A DNA stretch of 64,000 bases from CAZMVU01 sp964569295 (GCA_964569295.1 CAZMVU010000001.1:62001-126000), one strand, 5' to 3'. Shown: positions 46,469 to 56,449, counted from the stretch's first letter. Numbers and translations: made by a program. Notes: generated by a model not told the origin, from the sequence alone.

Positions 46469-46498
46469 GCCGGGTGGGATGCGCGCATCCTGCCCGGC
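46469..46498. terminator. Hairpin between convergent genes
   Basis: Near-perfect inverted repeat GCCGGGTGGGATGCG ... CGCATCCTGCCCGGC (two mismatches, no loop beyond the centre) in the gap between the DUF1080 gene and the TetR gene, which converge here. No U-rich run follows, so a standard terminator is not certain. Confidence 0.5.
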
Positions 46499-46573
46499 GC
46501 CTGCCGGTTGAATCAGGCGTGGCCGGCGGAGCGGGGACACAATCAGGGTTGCACCGGTTCAATGGGAGCTTGC

Positions 46574-47221
46574 TCAGCCTGAATACGGGCTGCGCAGGTG
46601 GGTGACGGGCTCTTCGCGGTAGTGCGCCCCGGCCAGAAAGATATCGACCAGGGCATGCGCCATATCAGGACTGAGCCGCATTTCGGGGCGGTTCGACTTG
46701 GCCATGATATGCATCTCCATGATGCCAATGAATACGAGTGCCATACCCTGTGGATCGCCGCCGGAGAGTTGCTTATCCCGCAAACCTTCGCGCATGACCT
46801 CCTCGACCAGCTTGAACCGCTTGCGGCCCAGTTTGTTACGGTCGAGCGGCGGTCCCTGCGACGGCGGCGCGAAGAACACTTGCAAGATAAGCTGGACCAC
46901 CTCGAACTCTTCTTCCGCCTGGTGGAAGGCCTCGAGCATGATGCCCGTCAAACGTTCACGCGCCCCCGTTACCGAGTCGATAATATGGCGCAATCGGCCC
47001 ACGTAGTCGGTAAATTTCATCTCGACGAGACGGCGAAAGAGATCCTCTTTATTCTCGAAATAATAGTAGAGCACGGGGCGGGTGACGCCGGCGCTCTCGA
47101 TTATTTCGCGAATGCTGGTGCCTTCATACCCTTTTTCGGCAAACAGGCGTAAAGCACTCTCGAGGAGTTTGGTCTCGGCCACGTTGGGCGAGCTATCAGA
47201 ACGAGACACGGCACGCGCCAT
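46574..47221 (-). CDS. TetR-family transcriptional regulator
   Basis: 215 residues. N-terminal HTH (about 15-60; IREIIESAGVTRPVLYYYF) and a variable ligand-binding domain. GGGAGG lies 5 bases before the ATG. It is transcribed away from the next gene (ceramidase-like, same strand upstream), separated by about 120 bases. It probably represses its own gene or a neighbour; ligand unknown. Confidence 0.9.
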   Translation of the reverse strand: MARAVSRSDSSPNVAETKLLESALRLFAEKGYEGTSIREIIESAGVTRPVLYYYFENKEDLFRRLVEMKFTDYVGRLRHIIDSVTGARERLTGIMLEAFHQAEEEFEVVQLILQVFFAPPSQGPPLDRNKLGRKRFKLVEEVMREGLRDKQLSGGDPQGMALVFIGIMEMHIMAKSNRPEMRLSPDMAHALVDIFLAGAHYREEPVTHLRSPYSG

Positions 47222-47347
47222 GTGAGCCTCCCGAAAAACATACCTACCGTTCGTTAAGGCGGCTGCATTCTAGCGCATGCGCCCCCGTTTTGCAACCTGC
47301 CACCCCATTGTTCCTTTATGGAGCGTTCCGGAAGACACAACGCCGGC

Positions 47348-49222
47348 CTATAGGAAATCGTGGCCTTCCGCTTGCCCGGCGCTCGCCTGGATAATGCCCA
47401 TATACGACTTGAAATCGGCCGGCAGACGGTCAGGTGTCGCGAACAACTGCATCAGCACGACGGCATCGTAGGGCAGGTCGAGCGCTTGGGCGGCGGCCAT
47501 CATGATGACCCGCTCTTCTTCGCTGAAATCCGCCTGGGTACGCACGAGTCCGCCGAGCACCTGTTTCACCATGGCCTGCAATTCGGTTTCATTCAGTCGT
47601 TCTACGAGCTGGGTCACCTGCGCGGCCATAGGCAGGTCATCGCCGGCGCTTGCGAGTGCGGTCTTGGCCATGGGCACCACGCCATTGAGTCCCTCATCGA
47701 TCTTTTCCCACTCGGCAAGGAGGGCATCGCGCTGGGCGGCCGTAGTCTCAGTGGCCTTCGAATAGGTGGTCTCGTATTTCGCCAGCGTGGGGATATCTTT
47801 CCATGCCGGGCGGTCCCCGTCTTCGAGGGGCAGGTAGTGCTCAGCAAACCACTTCGCCGTGAGGGGGCCGTAAAAGTTGACCTGGCTCTCGACTTCCGCG
47901 GCGAAGAAGCCGGTAATTGTCGGGAACAAACCAAGGTAGTCGTTGGCGTGGCTGGCGAGAAAGAGTTGTTCTTTGCCAGCGGTCAATGCCTTAACCCGCA
48001 ACAGCACGCCAATCTGCGCGGCCGCCGACCCCGGGGCTGTCACAAACACGCTGCTCCCGAGATGGACTTCATGCAGAACCGTTTCCTCGGGCACCAACCC
48101 GGACAGCAGCGTTGGCGGCAAAGGGGTTCGCCGTGGCGTGACCAACAGGGACACGGTTTCCCGGGCTGGCGCCTCTTCGAGCGCCGCCAATGCCGCCTTG
48201 GCCAGGGTTTGGCCGGCGGCCTCCTCCCCCTGCTCGAAATCCGGCTCGGTATCGCCGGCCGCACCATTGATGAACAGTACGGGCAGTTCTTGCGCCGCAC
48301 TGTCACGCAGATGTGCGGCGAGTCCCCCCGGTGCCCTCCGGCCGGACGTGCCCGCCCCGGGCTCAAGCACCACGCCATACAGCGGGTAGTTCACGAGGTA
48401 AGCCACGGGAACGCCTTCGGGCGAGGCCACGGCAAGCACATTGAGCGTGTTGTCAATCGAGGCCTCGGGTCCGAAGCGGCTTTCGTGGAGATCGGCCAAT
48501 TGGGTCTCCGCCATTTGTAGTTGCGCGGGCGCCAGTTGTTCCTCCGCGGTCCGTAACGCTTCGGCGGCCACGCTTGTCACCCGCTGCGCTGCTTCGGCTA
48601 CGTAGTCGCCCAGAAACGTTTGCTGCAATTCCCCTTTAAGGATGCCCTGCTGCGCTTGGGTGACGCCGCCGGTGGCTGCCACGATCAGGTTGTCCCGCGT
48701 GAGTTTGGAGCCAGCACCCGCCAGATTGTCCGCGATGCGATCGACCAGAGGCGCGTCCACGGCTGCGAGATCAAGTGATACAACACCCACCATGTGCTCG
48801 CCCGCGCGCAACACCAGGGCGTTTGCCTCGAGGCCTTCGCGTCCGGCACGCAGCAGATCAGTGGTGGCCGCGCCTGCCTGTACTGGGGCGGGTTCGGGCA
48901 TATCCACGGCTACAGGCATGGTTTCCGCAGGCGGTTCCACGGCGGTGGGTTCCGGGGATTCAGAGACTTCCGCCGCGGGTTCTTCTTCTTCTTCTTCTTC
49001 TTCCGGTGGGGGAGCATCACCTATCTGCACATTTCCCGGCGGCACATCTTCCTTTTCTACCGACATGGCCTTTCCGTCATTGGTGCGCCAGTAATAGCGT
49101 GTACCCGAGTCGATTATCTCGACATCCCGGTAGGTGACGCCATCCACGGTAATGGTGTCGGCAGATACCACGGTCATAAAGGCCAGGAACAGGGTCAGCA
49201 GCAGCGGTGGTATGTTACGCAT
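47348..49222 (-). CDS. Exported ceramidase-like protein
   Basis: 624 residues from the ATG at 49222 (AGGAGAGG upstream). Signal peptide (1-22), a small N-terminal part, an acidic Glu/Pro low-complexity region (about 70-95, with eight Glu codons in a row), then an alpha/beta domain resembling neutral/alkaline ceramidases: GVVSLDLAAVD, NGAAGDTEPDFEQG and YGVVLEPGAGT-like sections. The zinc-binding His residues expected in that family are not all obvious, so an active enzyme is not certain. Role could be sphingolipid or amide cleavage; inferred. Confidence 0.6.
   Translation of the reverse strand: MRNIPPLLLTLFLAFMTVVSADTITVDGVTYRDVEIIDSGTRYYWRTNDGKAMSVEKEDVPPGNVQIGDAPPPEEEEEEEEPAAEVSESPEPTAVEPPAETMPVAVDMPEPAPVQAGAATTDLLRAGREGLEANALVLRAGEHMVGVVSLDLAAVDAPLVDRIADNLAGAGSKLTRDNLIVAATGGVTQAQQGILKGELQQTFLGDYVAEAAQRVTSVAAEALRTAEEQLAPAQLQMAETQLADLHESRFGPEASIDNTLNVLAVASPEGVPVAYLVNYPLYGVVLEPGAGTSGRRAPGGLAAHLRDSAAQELPVLFINGAAGDTEPDFEQGEEAAGQTLAKAALAALEEAPARETVSLLVTPRRTPLPPTLLSGLVPEETVLHEVHLGSSVFVTAPGSAAAQIGVLLRVKALTAGKEQLFLASHANDYLGLFPTITGFFAAEVESQVNFYGPLTAKWFAEHYLPLEDGDRPAWKDIPTLAKYETTYSKATETTAAQRDALLAEWEKIDEGLNGVVPMAKTALASAGDDLPMAAQVTQLVERLNETELQAMVKQVLGGLVRTQADFSEEERVIMMAAAQALDLPYDAVVLMQLFATPDRLPADFKSYMGIIQASAGQAEGHDFL
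48980..49003 (-). repeat. (TTC)8 microsatellite coding eight glutamates
   Basis: Eight consecutive TTC triplets on the plus strand, read as GAA Glu codons in the ceramidase-like gene. A triplet repeat of this length can change in number without shifting the frame. Confidence 0.9.
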
Positions 49223-49471
49223 GGTCCTCTCCTTCGCGACGTAAACTTGCGCGGGGTAAGCACAACGCCTCTCCGCCCACAGCGCATGGGACATCAAGCA
49301 TAAGTAGGACTAAGGCCCCTGTCAACCCGCCCAGGCGGGGAACGAAAATCCGCCGGTAGCCGCCTTTCGTGGAATGCGGCCGGCAGGACGCGTCGCCGCG
49401 CGCCGGTCCGCGCTCAGGAGTGCGAAAGAGGCCAACGTTACTCCCGTTCGTCTTGATGGGGGGGAGCAAGA

Positions 49472-50545
49472 TTGACGCCGCGCATCGCAACCGGCACAAT
49501 GCTGTCCATGACACCCCCAGGCAAGAAAGGACGCAAGAAAGGCCCCGTGCAACCGGCCGGCCATAAGGCGCGCATCGATAAGGGGCCGCAGGTGCGCTGG
49601 ACAGGATTCCGGCCGTTTGTGGATGCGGCAGGGAATCCGCTGCCGCGTCATTATAATCTCGAGACACTGGCGACGGCGACGGAATTCCGGATAGAACAGG
49701 GGGACCGGTTCATTCTTCCGAGTATCCAGCGCGTACTGGGGCCGGCCCATGTGAATTCGCTGGTTTTTGACCTGGTACGCGAGAGCGCTGAGCGGCTCGT
49801 GTTTCGCATGCGTGCGGGCAACGCACGGCGCAAATCGGGCACGTTCGCCTATGTGGCGGCGAAGGACAGCCAGGGGCATAGCAAGACACTGCAAGAGGAA
49901 CACCGTCTGCTGGGCATTGTGTATGGGCGCGCGCCGAAGTATGTGGTAAAGCCTTTTCTCGGCGGCACGATCTATATGCCGGATCGGCACGGGCGGGCGC
50001 GCGCAGAACGCGAAATCTTCGCGTACATTACCGCCTGGCCCGGCGCGGGGTATCCGCTTGCCCTCTCCCCCACGCTCCAGTTCGTGATGCAGGGCCCAAA
50101 GCCGCACACACTCACCCGGCAGCAGACGGAGCAGGTGAAGGTGCGTATTGTCGAAATTATGGCCGCCACGTACAGCGCGCAATACGCGGAAGCCATTGAT
50201 ATTCCGGACTTCGAGGCGGGCCATATACTGGCTACCATGCCTGACAAAGGACTCAAGGTGTCGCTTGTCGGCTGCCGGAAACTTCTGAGGCGGCTCACGC
50301 CGGCGAAGTACGTGGACCGCATGATCACCGCGACGCGGAAAATCGGTGGCGTCCCCCTGCATGTCGCACCGGAGGACCCCGGCCTGTTGCTCACCGGCCT
50401 GCGGCGCGCATTGGGCAAGGAAGAATCGTGCCGCTGGCTACGCCAGTACCTGGACGCCGTACACGCGGGCGCACTCAAGGCGAAGGCGCCGGCCTATGTC
50501 GAGGCCATCGAAAGGTTGAATCTGCCGCCGGACATGGCGCATTAG
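49472..50545 (+). CDS. Unknown protein, possibly kinase-like fold
   Basis: 357 residues. TTG start at 49472, preceded by GGGGGGAG with about 5 bases between, which fits better than the ATGs at 49499 or 49508. A basic N-terminus (GKKGRKKG) and no signal peptide or transmembrane helix, so cytoplasmic. Order of elements (YVAAKDSQ, then EEHRLLG, then YVVKPFLGG) resembles the Lys, Glu and hinge of a protein-kinase or aminoglycoside-phosphotransferase fold, but a clear HxD motif is not seen. Function unknown. Confidence 0.5.
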   Translation: MTPRIATGTMLSMTPPGKKGRKKGPVQPAGHKARIDKGPQVRWTGFRPFVDAAGNPLPRHYNLETLATATEFRIEQGDRFILPSIQRVLGPAHVNSLVFDLVRESAERLVFRMRAGNARRKSGTFAYVAAKDSQGHSKTLQEEHRLLGIVYGRAPKYVVKPFLGGTIYMPDRHGRARAEREIFAYITAWPGAGYPLALSPTLQFVMQGPKPHTLTRQQTEQVKVRIVEIMAATYSAQYAEAIDIPDFEAGHILATMPDKGLKVSLVGCRKLLRRLTPAKYVDRMITATRKIGGVPLHVAPEDPGLLLTGLRRALGKEESCRWLRQYLDAVHAGALKAKAPAYVEAIERLNLPPDMAH

Positions 50546-50587
50546 CCCGGTGGCAATACGCGCCGGGATATACTTCGGAGGGGATGT

Positions 50588-51424
50588 ATGGAATTCATGA
50601 GAACGTTTGCAGGTATCGTGACCGCGCTATTCGCCGCCGTGCCGGTGCTTGCGGACGCGCCGGATCCCATCCGCGTGGTGAGTTACAACATCCATCACGG
50701 CGAGGGGACGGACGGCCGTGTCGATCTTCAACGCATCGCGGGCGTCATCGAAGCCCTCGCGCCCGATGTGGTTTGTCTGCAAGAGGTGGACCGGGGCATG
50801 CCGCGCACAAACAAACGCGATATGCCGGCGGAACTGGCCGAACTGCTCGATATGCAGCCGGTATACGGGCCGAATCTCATTCGGGGCGACGCCCATTACG
50901 GCAACCTCACGCTGACCCGGCTTGAAGTCGAGGAACACGAAAACATCGCACTGCCCAAAGCGCCCAAGGACAAATTGGACGCCGAGGCACAAGCGCGGGA
51001 ACCGCGGGGCGCATTGCGTGTACGGGTGCAGGCAGACAAACATACCCTCGACGTGTGGAACACACACTGGGGTCTGGCATCCGATGAACGTGCCGCCCAG
51101 GGCCAGGCCATGGCGGCGGCCATCCGGGCACGGCGAAACGAACCGGTTATTGCCGTGGGGGATTTCAACGAAGAGCGGGGGGCGGGCCTGGCAATGCTGG
51201 AGTCCTTTCTTCGCTGCGTGGACCTGGGCAAACGGGGTTCCTTTCCCGCTTCGGAGCCATTGCGCATGATCGACCATATCTGGCACAGCGAGTCCCTTAC
51301 GGCCATGGATGCGGGCATCAGCTCGCACCCGGAAACCCACGTGGCCTCGGACCACCTGCCCATCTGGGCGGTGATCGCACTGCCGACTAACAACGCCCCG
51401 GGAGAAACGGACGATGCCGGTTAG
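50588..51424 (+). CDS. Exported endonuclease/exonuclease/phosphatase family protein
   Basis: 278 residues. Signal peptide (1-22), then the EEP fold: SYNIHHGEG, LQEVDRG (metal-binding Glu), NTHWG, VGDFNEE, and SDHLPI (catalytic His). Members cut phosphodiesters, from DNA to phospholipids. Good SD GGAGG before the ATG. Its end overlaps the start of the next gene by 11 bases. Confidence 0.9.
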   Translation: MEFMRTFAGIVTALFAAVPVLADAPDPIRVVSYNIHHGEGTDGRVDLQRIAGVIEALAPDVVCLQEVDRGMPRTNKRDMPAELAELLDMQPVYGPNLIRGDAHYGNLTLTRLEVEEHENIALPKAPKDKLDAEAQAREPRGALRVRVQADKHTLDVWNTHWGLASDERAAQGQAMAAAIRARRNEPVIAVGDFNEERGAGLAMLESFLRCVDLGKRGSFPASEPLRMIDHIWHSESLTAMDAGISSHPETHVASDHLPIWAVIALPTNNAPGETDDAG

Positions 51425-52313
51425 AACTATTGCATGCTTCGCCTCTTTTTGTGCAATTGCCATGGCGTTCTTGCCATGTGCCGCAGGGGCCGCGGAAGAA
51501 CCGGACTGGCCAAAGCCGGCAAAACTGTTGTGGGAAGACGCCGCGCCGGGTGCAAAAGGCGACAGCACGGCCGATGTGCCGGTCTTGTATCCCTATCCGG
51601 TGCGTGAAAAGGATGCTACGGGCGTAGCGGTTATCGTGACCCCGGGCGGAGGCTACGGTCACCTCGCATTGGACCACGAGGGGGCTCAAATCGCGTGCTG
51701 GCTCAATGAGCACGGCATCGTCGCGTATGTGCTGCGCTACCGGCACGCCCCGGCGTATCAGCATCCGTATCCGAAGATGGACGTTCAGCGGGCCATACGC
51801 ACGGTTCGGCATATGGCGAAAGACAGCCATGGCGCCATCGAACGGATTGGCGTGATTGGCTTTTCGGCTGGCGGCCACCTCACTGCAACGGCGGCCACCC
51901 AATTCGACAGCGGCAATCCGGCTGCCGGCGACCCGGTGGAACGCGAATCTTCCCGGCCGGATTTCGTCATCCTCGGCTACCCGGTTATCACGATGACCGG
52001 CCGGTACACACACAAAGGCTCGCGCCGCAATCTCCTCGGCGAAGCCCCGGCCGATGACATGATCGTGGCCATGTCGGCGGAAAAGCATGTTACCGAAAAC
52101 ACGCCGCCGGCGTTCCTGTTCAGCGCGGGTGACGATAAGGTGGTCCCGGTGGAGAACAGCCTCATGTTCTACCAGGCGCTGGTGGCGGCGGGCGTGCCGG
52201 CGGAAATGCACTTGTTCAAGTCGGGACCGCACGGCTTCGGCCTCGGCAAAGACGACCCCGCCCTTTCGGCATGGCCCGGCCTCTGTATCGCCTGGATACT
52301 CGGGGATTCATGA
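51414..52313 (+). CDS. Exported alpha/beta hydrolase (acetylesterase-like)
   Basis: 299 residues. Signal peptide (1-26), an oxyanion-hole region PGGGYGHLA, nucleophile elbow GFSAGG with Ser, a later Asp in FSAGDDKVVP and a His in SGPHGFG. These fit the carboxylesterase family close to acetyl-xylan esterases. GGGAG lies about 10 bases upstream of the ATG. Coupled with the EEP gene. Confidence 0.87.
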   Translation: MPVRTIACFASFCAIAMAFLPCAAGAAEEPDWPKPAKLLWEDAAPGAKGDSTADVPVLYPYPVREKDATGVAVIVTPGGGYGHLALDHEGAQIACWLNEHGIVAYVLRYRHAPAYQHPYPKMDVQRAIRTVRHMAKDSHGAIERIGVIGFSAGGHLTATAATQFDSGNPAAGDPVERESSRPDFVILGYPVITMTGRYTHKGSRRNLLGEAPADDMIVAMSAEKHVTENTPPAFLFSAGDDKVVPVENSLMFYQALVAAGVPAEMHLFKSGPHGFGLGKDDPALSAWPGLCIAWILGDS

Positions 52314-52364
52314 ACAAGGGTATATTACGAAGAGAGGACGTTGGGGGCAATGCCCCTCTCGCAC

Positions 52365-53816
52365 CTAGCCCATGGCCCATTCAACGGCACGATAGGCGCC
52401 GTCGAAGATGCCGGCGTCACGCAGTTTCGGGATACGTTCGCAGGCCATGCGGATAAAGTCATCCTCCTCGGCCACAAGGCGCAGGAGCTGTGCTGTTTGG
52501 GGCCAATCCTCGCATTCCGGCGTGCCATAGCCGAGTTCCGCCGCACGGATGGCGCCCCACGCTTCATGTGCACCGACGCGTTTCAGGAGCACTGTGGGTA
52601 TTGGGTAAAAAGCGAGTTCACTCGGCTTCGTGAGAAGGACGTCGCACGCGCGCATCAATACGTTCGTGGTGTATACCGCGGCGAAGGTGTCTTCGTGCAG
52701 GAAGGCGTGCAGCCCCGCGTCTCCCCCATCGATTGTGTCGGCCGCCGCCCGGCGCGTGTCTTCCCAGTTGCGATGCACCGTCGCCGCCTCGCCGAACTCC
52801 GGTACCACCTGCGCAATATGCTCGAAGAAGGCCGCGTGGTCACCGAAATTGACGAAAAGGGTTACAGCGCCATCGCGCACGTAGGGCAAAAGCGTGCGGA
52901 TGATGCCGGTGTAGAGCTGCCGTTGGGCTCCCGCACCCCCCACGCTCAGGAGTATTCGCCGCGGTTTTTGGGCGTCCAGGCGGGCAATGCGCGCGGCACA
53001 GTCGGTCTCGGCATTGGCAACGAGATCGTGGTCCACATAGTGGCCAGCGAGTGCCAGGGCGTCCGGCGGCATCGCGTTGGGCCGAGCATGCTTGGGCCCC
53101 ATGCCGGCGAGTGTGCGGAAACGTGTGTAGGCAGACGGCGTTTGCACCGTGTTGAGCGCGCCTTCCGCCGGGTGAAAGCCGAGGGGCCAGTTATCCGGGA
53201 TAAGGTTCACCACGCGCTGCATGGCGCCATGTACGGCGCCGTGGGAACACCACGGGTGGGTACCGAGGAAGGGCATGGTCTTGGGCAGGCCGTGGTGCAG
53301 GTTCGCGAAGATGGCGCACACCTCGCGAATAGGGTAGTTCTTTTCGAGGCGGCGGTAGGCCGAGCCCATGAGCGGCTCCCACACAAACCGGTTGAACACA
53401 CGCGACTGCTGCGATAAGCGCGACCCCAGCGAGTACCAGAAGTCGAGATCATGGATCATGCGTGCGCCGGGCGCGTCGAACCCCAACAGATCAAACCAGT
53501 AAGGTGTGCGGCCGAGGGCGTGCGCCGCGGACGCCACTGCCATGGCGATGCGGTAGTGGCCGTAACCCATGCGGATAGTGCCAATGAGCACCCCATTCCC
53601 GGGGTCCAGTGGTTCGCCCGGCGCATTCGCCACCACGTTGCGCACGCCCAGCGCCGGCCCCAGCACCGGATTCTCCACGGCGGCCATGGCGTATTGCGTG
53701 TCCGGGTCATAACCGTACTTCCGCAGGTACCGCGTGCGCATACGCTGTGCCTTGCGCACTATCTTCGGCGAAACGGGATTCCCCAGAAACATGACAGGCT
53801 GGCTGTCTTCGATCAT
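52365..53816 (-). CDS. GT-B-type glycosyltransferase (MurG/MGDG-synthase-like)
   Basis: 483 residues. N-terminal Rossmann half with IRMGYGHYRIAMAV (near 80), resembling the start of MGDG synthases and MurG-type enzymes, and a C-terminal half with PSELAFYPIPTVLL (near 420), a likely nucleotide-sugar region. The start is the ATG at 53816, GAGGGG upstream. It runs on the opposite strand to the two GT4 genes that start next to its 5' end, so the two transcripts diverge. Substrate unknown. Confidence 0.7.
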   Translation of the reverse strand: MIEDSQPVMFLGNPVSPKIVRKAQRMRTRYLRKYGYDPDTQYAMAAVENPVLGPALGVRNVVANAPGEPLDPGNGVLIGTIRMGYGHYRIAMAVASAAHALGRTPYWFDLLGFDAPGARMIHDLDFWYSLGSRLSQQSRVFNRFVWEPLMGSAYRRLEKNYPIREVCAIFANLHHGLPKTMPFLGTHPWCSHGAVHGAMQRVVNLIPDNWPLGFHPAEGALNTVQTPSAYTRFRTLAGMGPKHARPNAMPPDALALAGHYVDHDLVANAETDCAARIARLDAQKPRRILLSVGGAGAQRQLYTGIIRTLLPYVRDGAVTLFVNFGDHAAFFEHIAQVVPEFGEAATVHRNWEDTRRAAADTIDGGDAGLHAFLHEDTFAAVYTTNVLMRACDVLLTKPSELAFYPIPTVLLKRVGAHEAWGAIRAAELGYGTPECEDWPQTAQLLRLVAEEDDFIRMACERIPKLRDAGIFDGAYRAVEWAMG

Positions 53817-53968
53817 GGCAAGCTTGTCCCCTCTCAGTGTCAGGATACAAATACGGGACACAATAGCACGCCCCGTGCTCCATACCCCACCCGCAGGTGG
53901 TGCCGGGGCCTGCCTTTTCGCTACGCTGTTGCGCAAACGCGCACCGCGCAAAAAGTCGTACCATCATC

Positions 53969-55219
53969 ATGAAGCTCGCATTCGTAGACCTGCTTTTCTC
54001 CTGGCCGCCCCATGGCGGGGCGAATGTCGATCTGTATCATGTCTTGTCCGGGTTGCAGGCTGCGGGTCTGGAAGTGCATCTGGTCGGCGTAGCGCCGCCG
54101 GACTCGGTGGTGCACGGCGCCTTCTCGCCGCACGCGCTGCCGTTTCCCGCCACGCGGCTCACATTTTCGCCGCGGCAATACAACCGGCGCTATGTACCGG
54201 AACGGATTCGGACGACGGTCGATGGTATCGCGCCGGATGCCGTGGTGGTGGCGGATGGCTTTTTTCTGAAGCCCTACGTGTGCCGCGCGCTGATGCACTA
54301 CCCGGTGGTCTCGCGCTTCTACGCTTACGAAGCCATATGCCACAAAGACATCTTGCATTATAAAGACGGGGCGCCGTGCCTCCTCAATTATCTTGAAACG
54401 CCGGAGGCGTGCCGCCGATGCGCGCTCACACACGTGGGGCCAGCCATCCGCGCAGGTTTCCCCGATGCCTGGACGCGCGCGTATGTGGCGGCACACGCCT
54501 ACGCCCCGGCGTATCACGCGTTGCAACGCAACTGCCTGCGCAAACTCACGGCCGCGGTCGTCTACAATGACCTCGCCCGCCAGCAGATAGCAGATCACTG
54601 CCCGCAGGTCTTTGTGTTTCCCGGCGGCGTCGACGCGGAATGGTTTGCGTATACACCCCCGCCGGAACGCGCGCCGCGGGAAGGCAAGGTTATCCTCATG
54701 ACCGGCCGCGCGGAGGACCCTGTAAAGGGGTTGGATGTGTTGCTGGCAGCGGGAGAACGCCTGTGGCGGGACCGGCGGGATTTCGTTATCTGGTCTACGC
54801 TGCCCGAAGACGTGCCGGCGGCGCCATGGTTCCGCCCTGTCGGGTGGCGTGACCATGCCGCAACGGCGGCGCTCTATCGCCAGGCGGATGTGGTTGTCGT
54901 ACCGTCGGTATGGGACGAGCCATTCGGCTTGACGGCCCTCGAGGCCATGGCCAGCGGACGGCCTGTGTGTGCCAGCCGGGTAGGCGGCCTCTGCCAGACC
55001 GTGCGTCACCTGGAGAGCGGCTTTCTGTTTCCGCGCGGCGATGCGGAGGAACTGGCGAAACAGCTTGCGCTGCTGCTCGACAATGCGCCCATGCGGCGGG
55101 ACATGGGCCGGGCCGGACGTGCGGTGGTGGAAGCGGAATATACCTGGCCCAATGTCATCGCGCAGCATTACACGCGCCTGCTCGCCTTTCTTGCGGCTGA
55201 AACCCCGGCAGAGACTTGA
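53969..55219 (+). CDS. GT4-family glycosyltransferase, first of a tandem pair
   Basis: 416 residues, a GT4 enzyme: N-terminal half with FSWPPHGGANVDLYHVL, C-terminal half with PVKGLDVLL and the E-x7-E-like PSVWDEPFGLTALEAMASG. An unusual cysteine-bearing insert of about 45 residues lies mid-protein (near 130-170; ICHKD ... APC ... CRRCA). Paired with the next gene, which has the same insert. The paralogue follows 3 bases after. Confidence 0.9.
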   Translation: MKLAFVDLLFSWPPHGGANVDLYHVLSGLQAAGLEVHLVGVAPPDSVVHGAFSPHALPFPATRLTFSPRQYNRRYVPERIRTTVDGIAPDAVVVADGFFLKPYVCRALMHYPVVSRFYAYEAICHKDILHYKDGAPCLLNYLETPEACRRCALTHVGPAIRAGFPDAWTRAYVAAHAYAPAYHALQRNCLRKLTAAVVYNDLARQQIADHCPQVFVFPGGVDAEWFAYTPPPERAPREGKVILMTGRAEDPVKGLDVLLAAGERLWRDRRDFVIWSTLPEDVPAAPWFRPVGWRDHAATAALYRQADVVVVPSVWDEPFGLTALEAMASGRPVCASRVGGLCQTVRHLESGFLFPRGDAEELAKQLALLLDNAPMRRDMGRAGRAVVEAEYTWPNVIAQHYTRLLAFLAAETPAET

Positions 55220-55222
55220 GCC

Positions 55223-56449
55223 ATGCGCATTGCATTTGTCGACCTCATTTTCTCGTGGCCGCCAAACGGCGGCGCGGATGTGCATGTTTTCGAGGTGCTG
55301 CGCCATTTACAGGCCGCCGGACACGACGTACACTTGTTTGTGGTACATCAGCCCGGTTCCTTTGAGCGCGGCCGTATAGCCCCCGATACGCTTCCCTTCC
55401 CGGTCACCCGTATCGACGCGACCCTGCACGCTCTCGCGCCCGAGCGGCTGTGTCCGCGGTTGCGCGCTGCAGTGGATGCCTTTGCGCCGCGGGCCGTGTT
55501 CGTCACCCATGGCTACACGCTGAAGCCCTATGTCCTCGAGACCTTCGCCGACTACCCGCTCGTGAGCCGCTATTACGCCCACGAAGCCGCCTGCGCCCGC
55601 GATCCCCTGCGCTTCAAAGCAGGCGCCCCTTGCCCATGCCATGCGCTACGCACCGTGCAGGTATGCCGCGAATGTGCGGTGGAGTCGCAGCGGGAAGCCC
55701 TGGTTTCCTGGCAACTCGCCACTTGGCAGCGGGACTACCTGGCCGCGAAGGCCTACGCCCCTGCGTATGCCGCGCGCGCACGGCAAGCCCTCCAATGTGC
55801 GCATGTGCTGGTGGTCAGCAACGCCGCTCAACGCGCGGCCTTTGCGCCCTTCCATCCGCGCATCGAGGTCATACCGGGCGGGGTTGACGTGGCGGCCTAC
55901 ACCCCGGCTCCCTTGCCGCACGCCGCGAAGAAGGTGGTGTTCATGGCTGGGCGGGGCGAAGCGCCCACGAAAGGGCTCTCCGTGCTGCTTGACGCGGCGA
56001 ATCGTTTGCGCCAACACCGTGACGACTTCCTCGTGCGGGCGACGCACTTCGACCCGATGCAGTCGCGGCCCGGCTTCGATTCCATCGGCTGGCGCACGGG
56101 CGAGGAAATGCGCGCGCTCTACGCCGACAGTTACATGGTGGCAGTACCCTCAGTGTGGGAGGAGCCCTTCGGGCTCGTGGCCGTCGAGGCCATGGCTACG
56201 GGGCGCCCCGTGCTAGCGTCGCAAACGGGCGGCTTGCAGGACATCGTGCGTCACGGTGAAACCGGGCTGCTCGTGCCGCCCGGCGACGCGGAAGCGTGGG
56301 CCGGGGCGCTCGAGGCGCTCCTGGACAATCCGGCATTGGCACGGCGTATGGGCGCGGCAGGCCGTGCCATGGTTGAAGCGGAGTACGACTGGCACGTTAT
56401 CATCGAGCGGCATCTTACGCCCCTACTCGAAAGTTTATGCCATGAATAA
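55223..56449 (+). CDS. GT4-family glycosyltransferase, second of a tandem pair
   Basis: 408 residues. Same order and motifs as its neighbour: FSWPPNGGADVHVFEVL at the start, PTKGLSVLL, and PSVWEEPFGLVAVEAMATG. The Cys insert reads CARDP ... APCPC ... CRECA. Nearly all of the first 40 residues align with those of the first copy. The two probably add similar sugars one after the other. Its end overlaps the next gene start. Confidence 0.9.
   Translation: MRIAFVDLIFSWPPNGGADVHVFEVLRHLQAAGHDVHLFVVHQPGSFERGRIAPDTLPFPVTRIDATLHALAPERLCPRLRAAVDAFAPRAVFVTHGYTLKPYVLETFADYPLVSRYYAHEAACARDPLRFKAGAPCPCHALRTVQVCRECAVESQREALVSWQLATWQRDYLAAKAYAPAYAARARQALQCAHVLVVSNAAQRAAFAPFHPRIEVIPGGVDVAAYTPAPLPHAAKKVVFMAGRGEAPTKGLSVLLDAANRLRQHRDDFLVRATHFDPMQSRPGFDSIGWRTGEEMRALYADSYMVAVPSVWEEPFGLVAVEAMATGRPVLASQTGGLQDIVRHGETGLLVPPGDAEAWAGALEALLDNPALARRMGAAGRAMVEAEYDWHVIIERHLTPLLESLCHE

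Noticed and set aside
47222..47347. Possible TetR operator (ACCGTTCGTT) upstream of the TetR gene
   Set aside because: It is not a clear palindrome; no second copy seen, so I do not annotate it.
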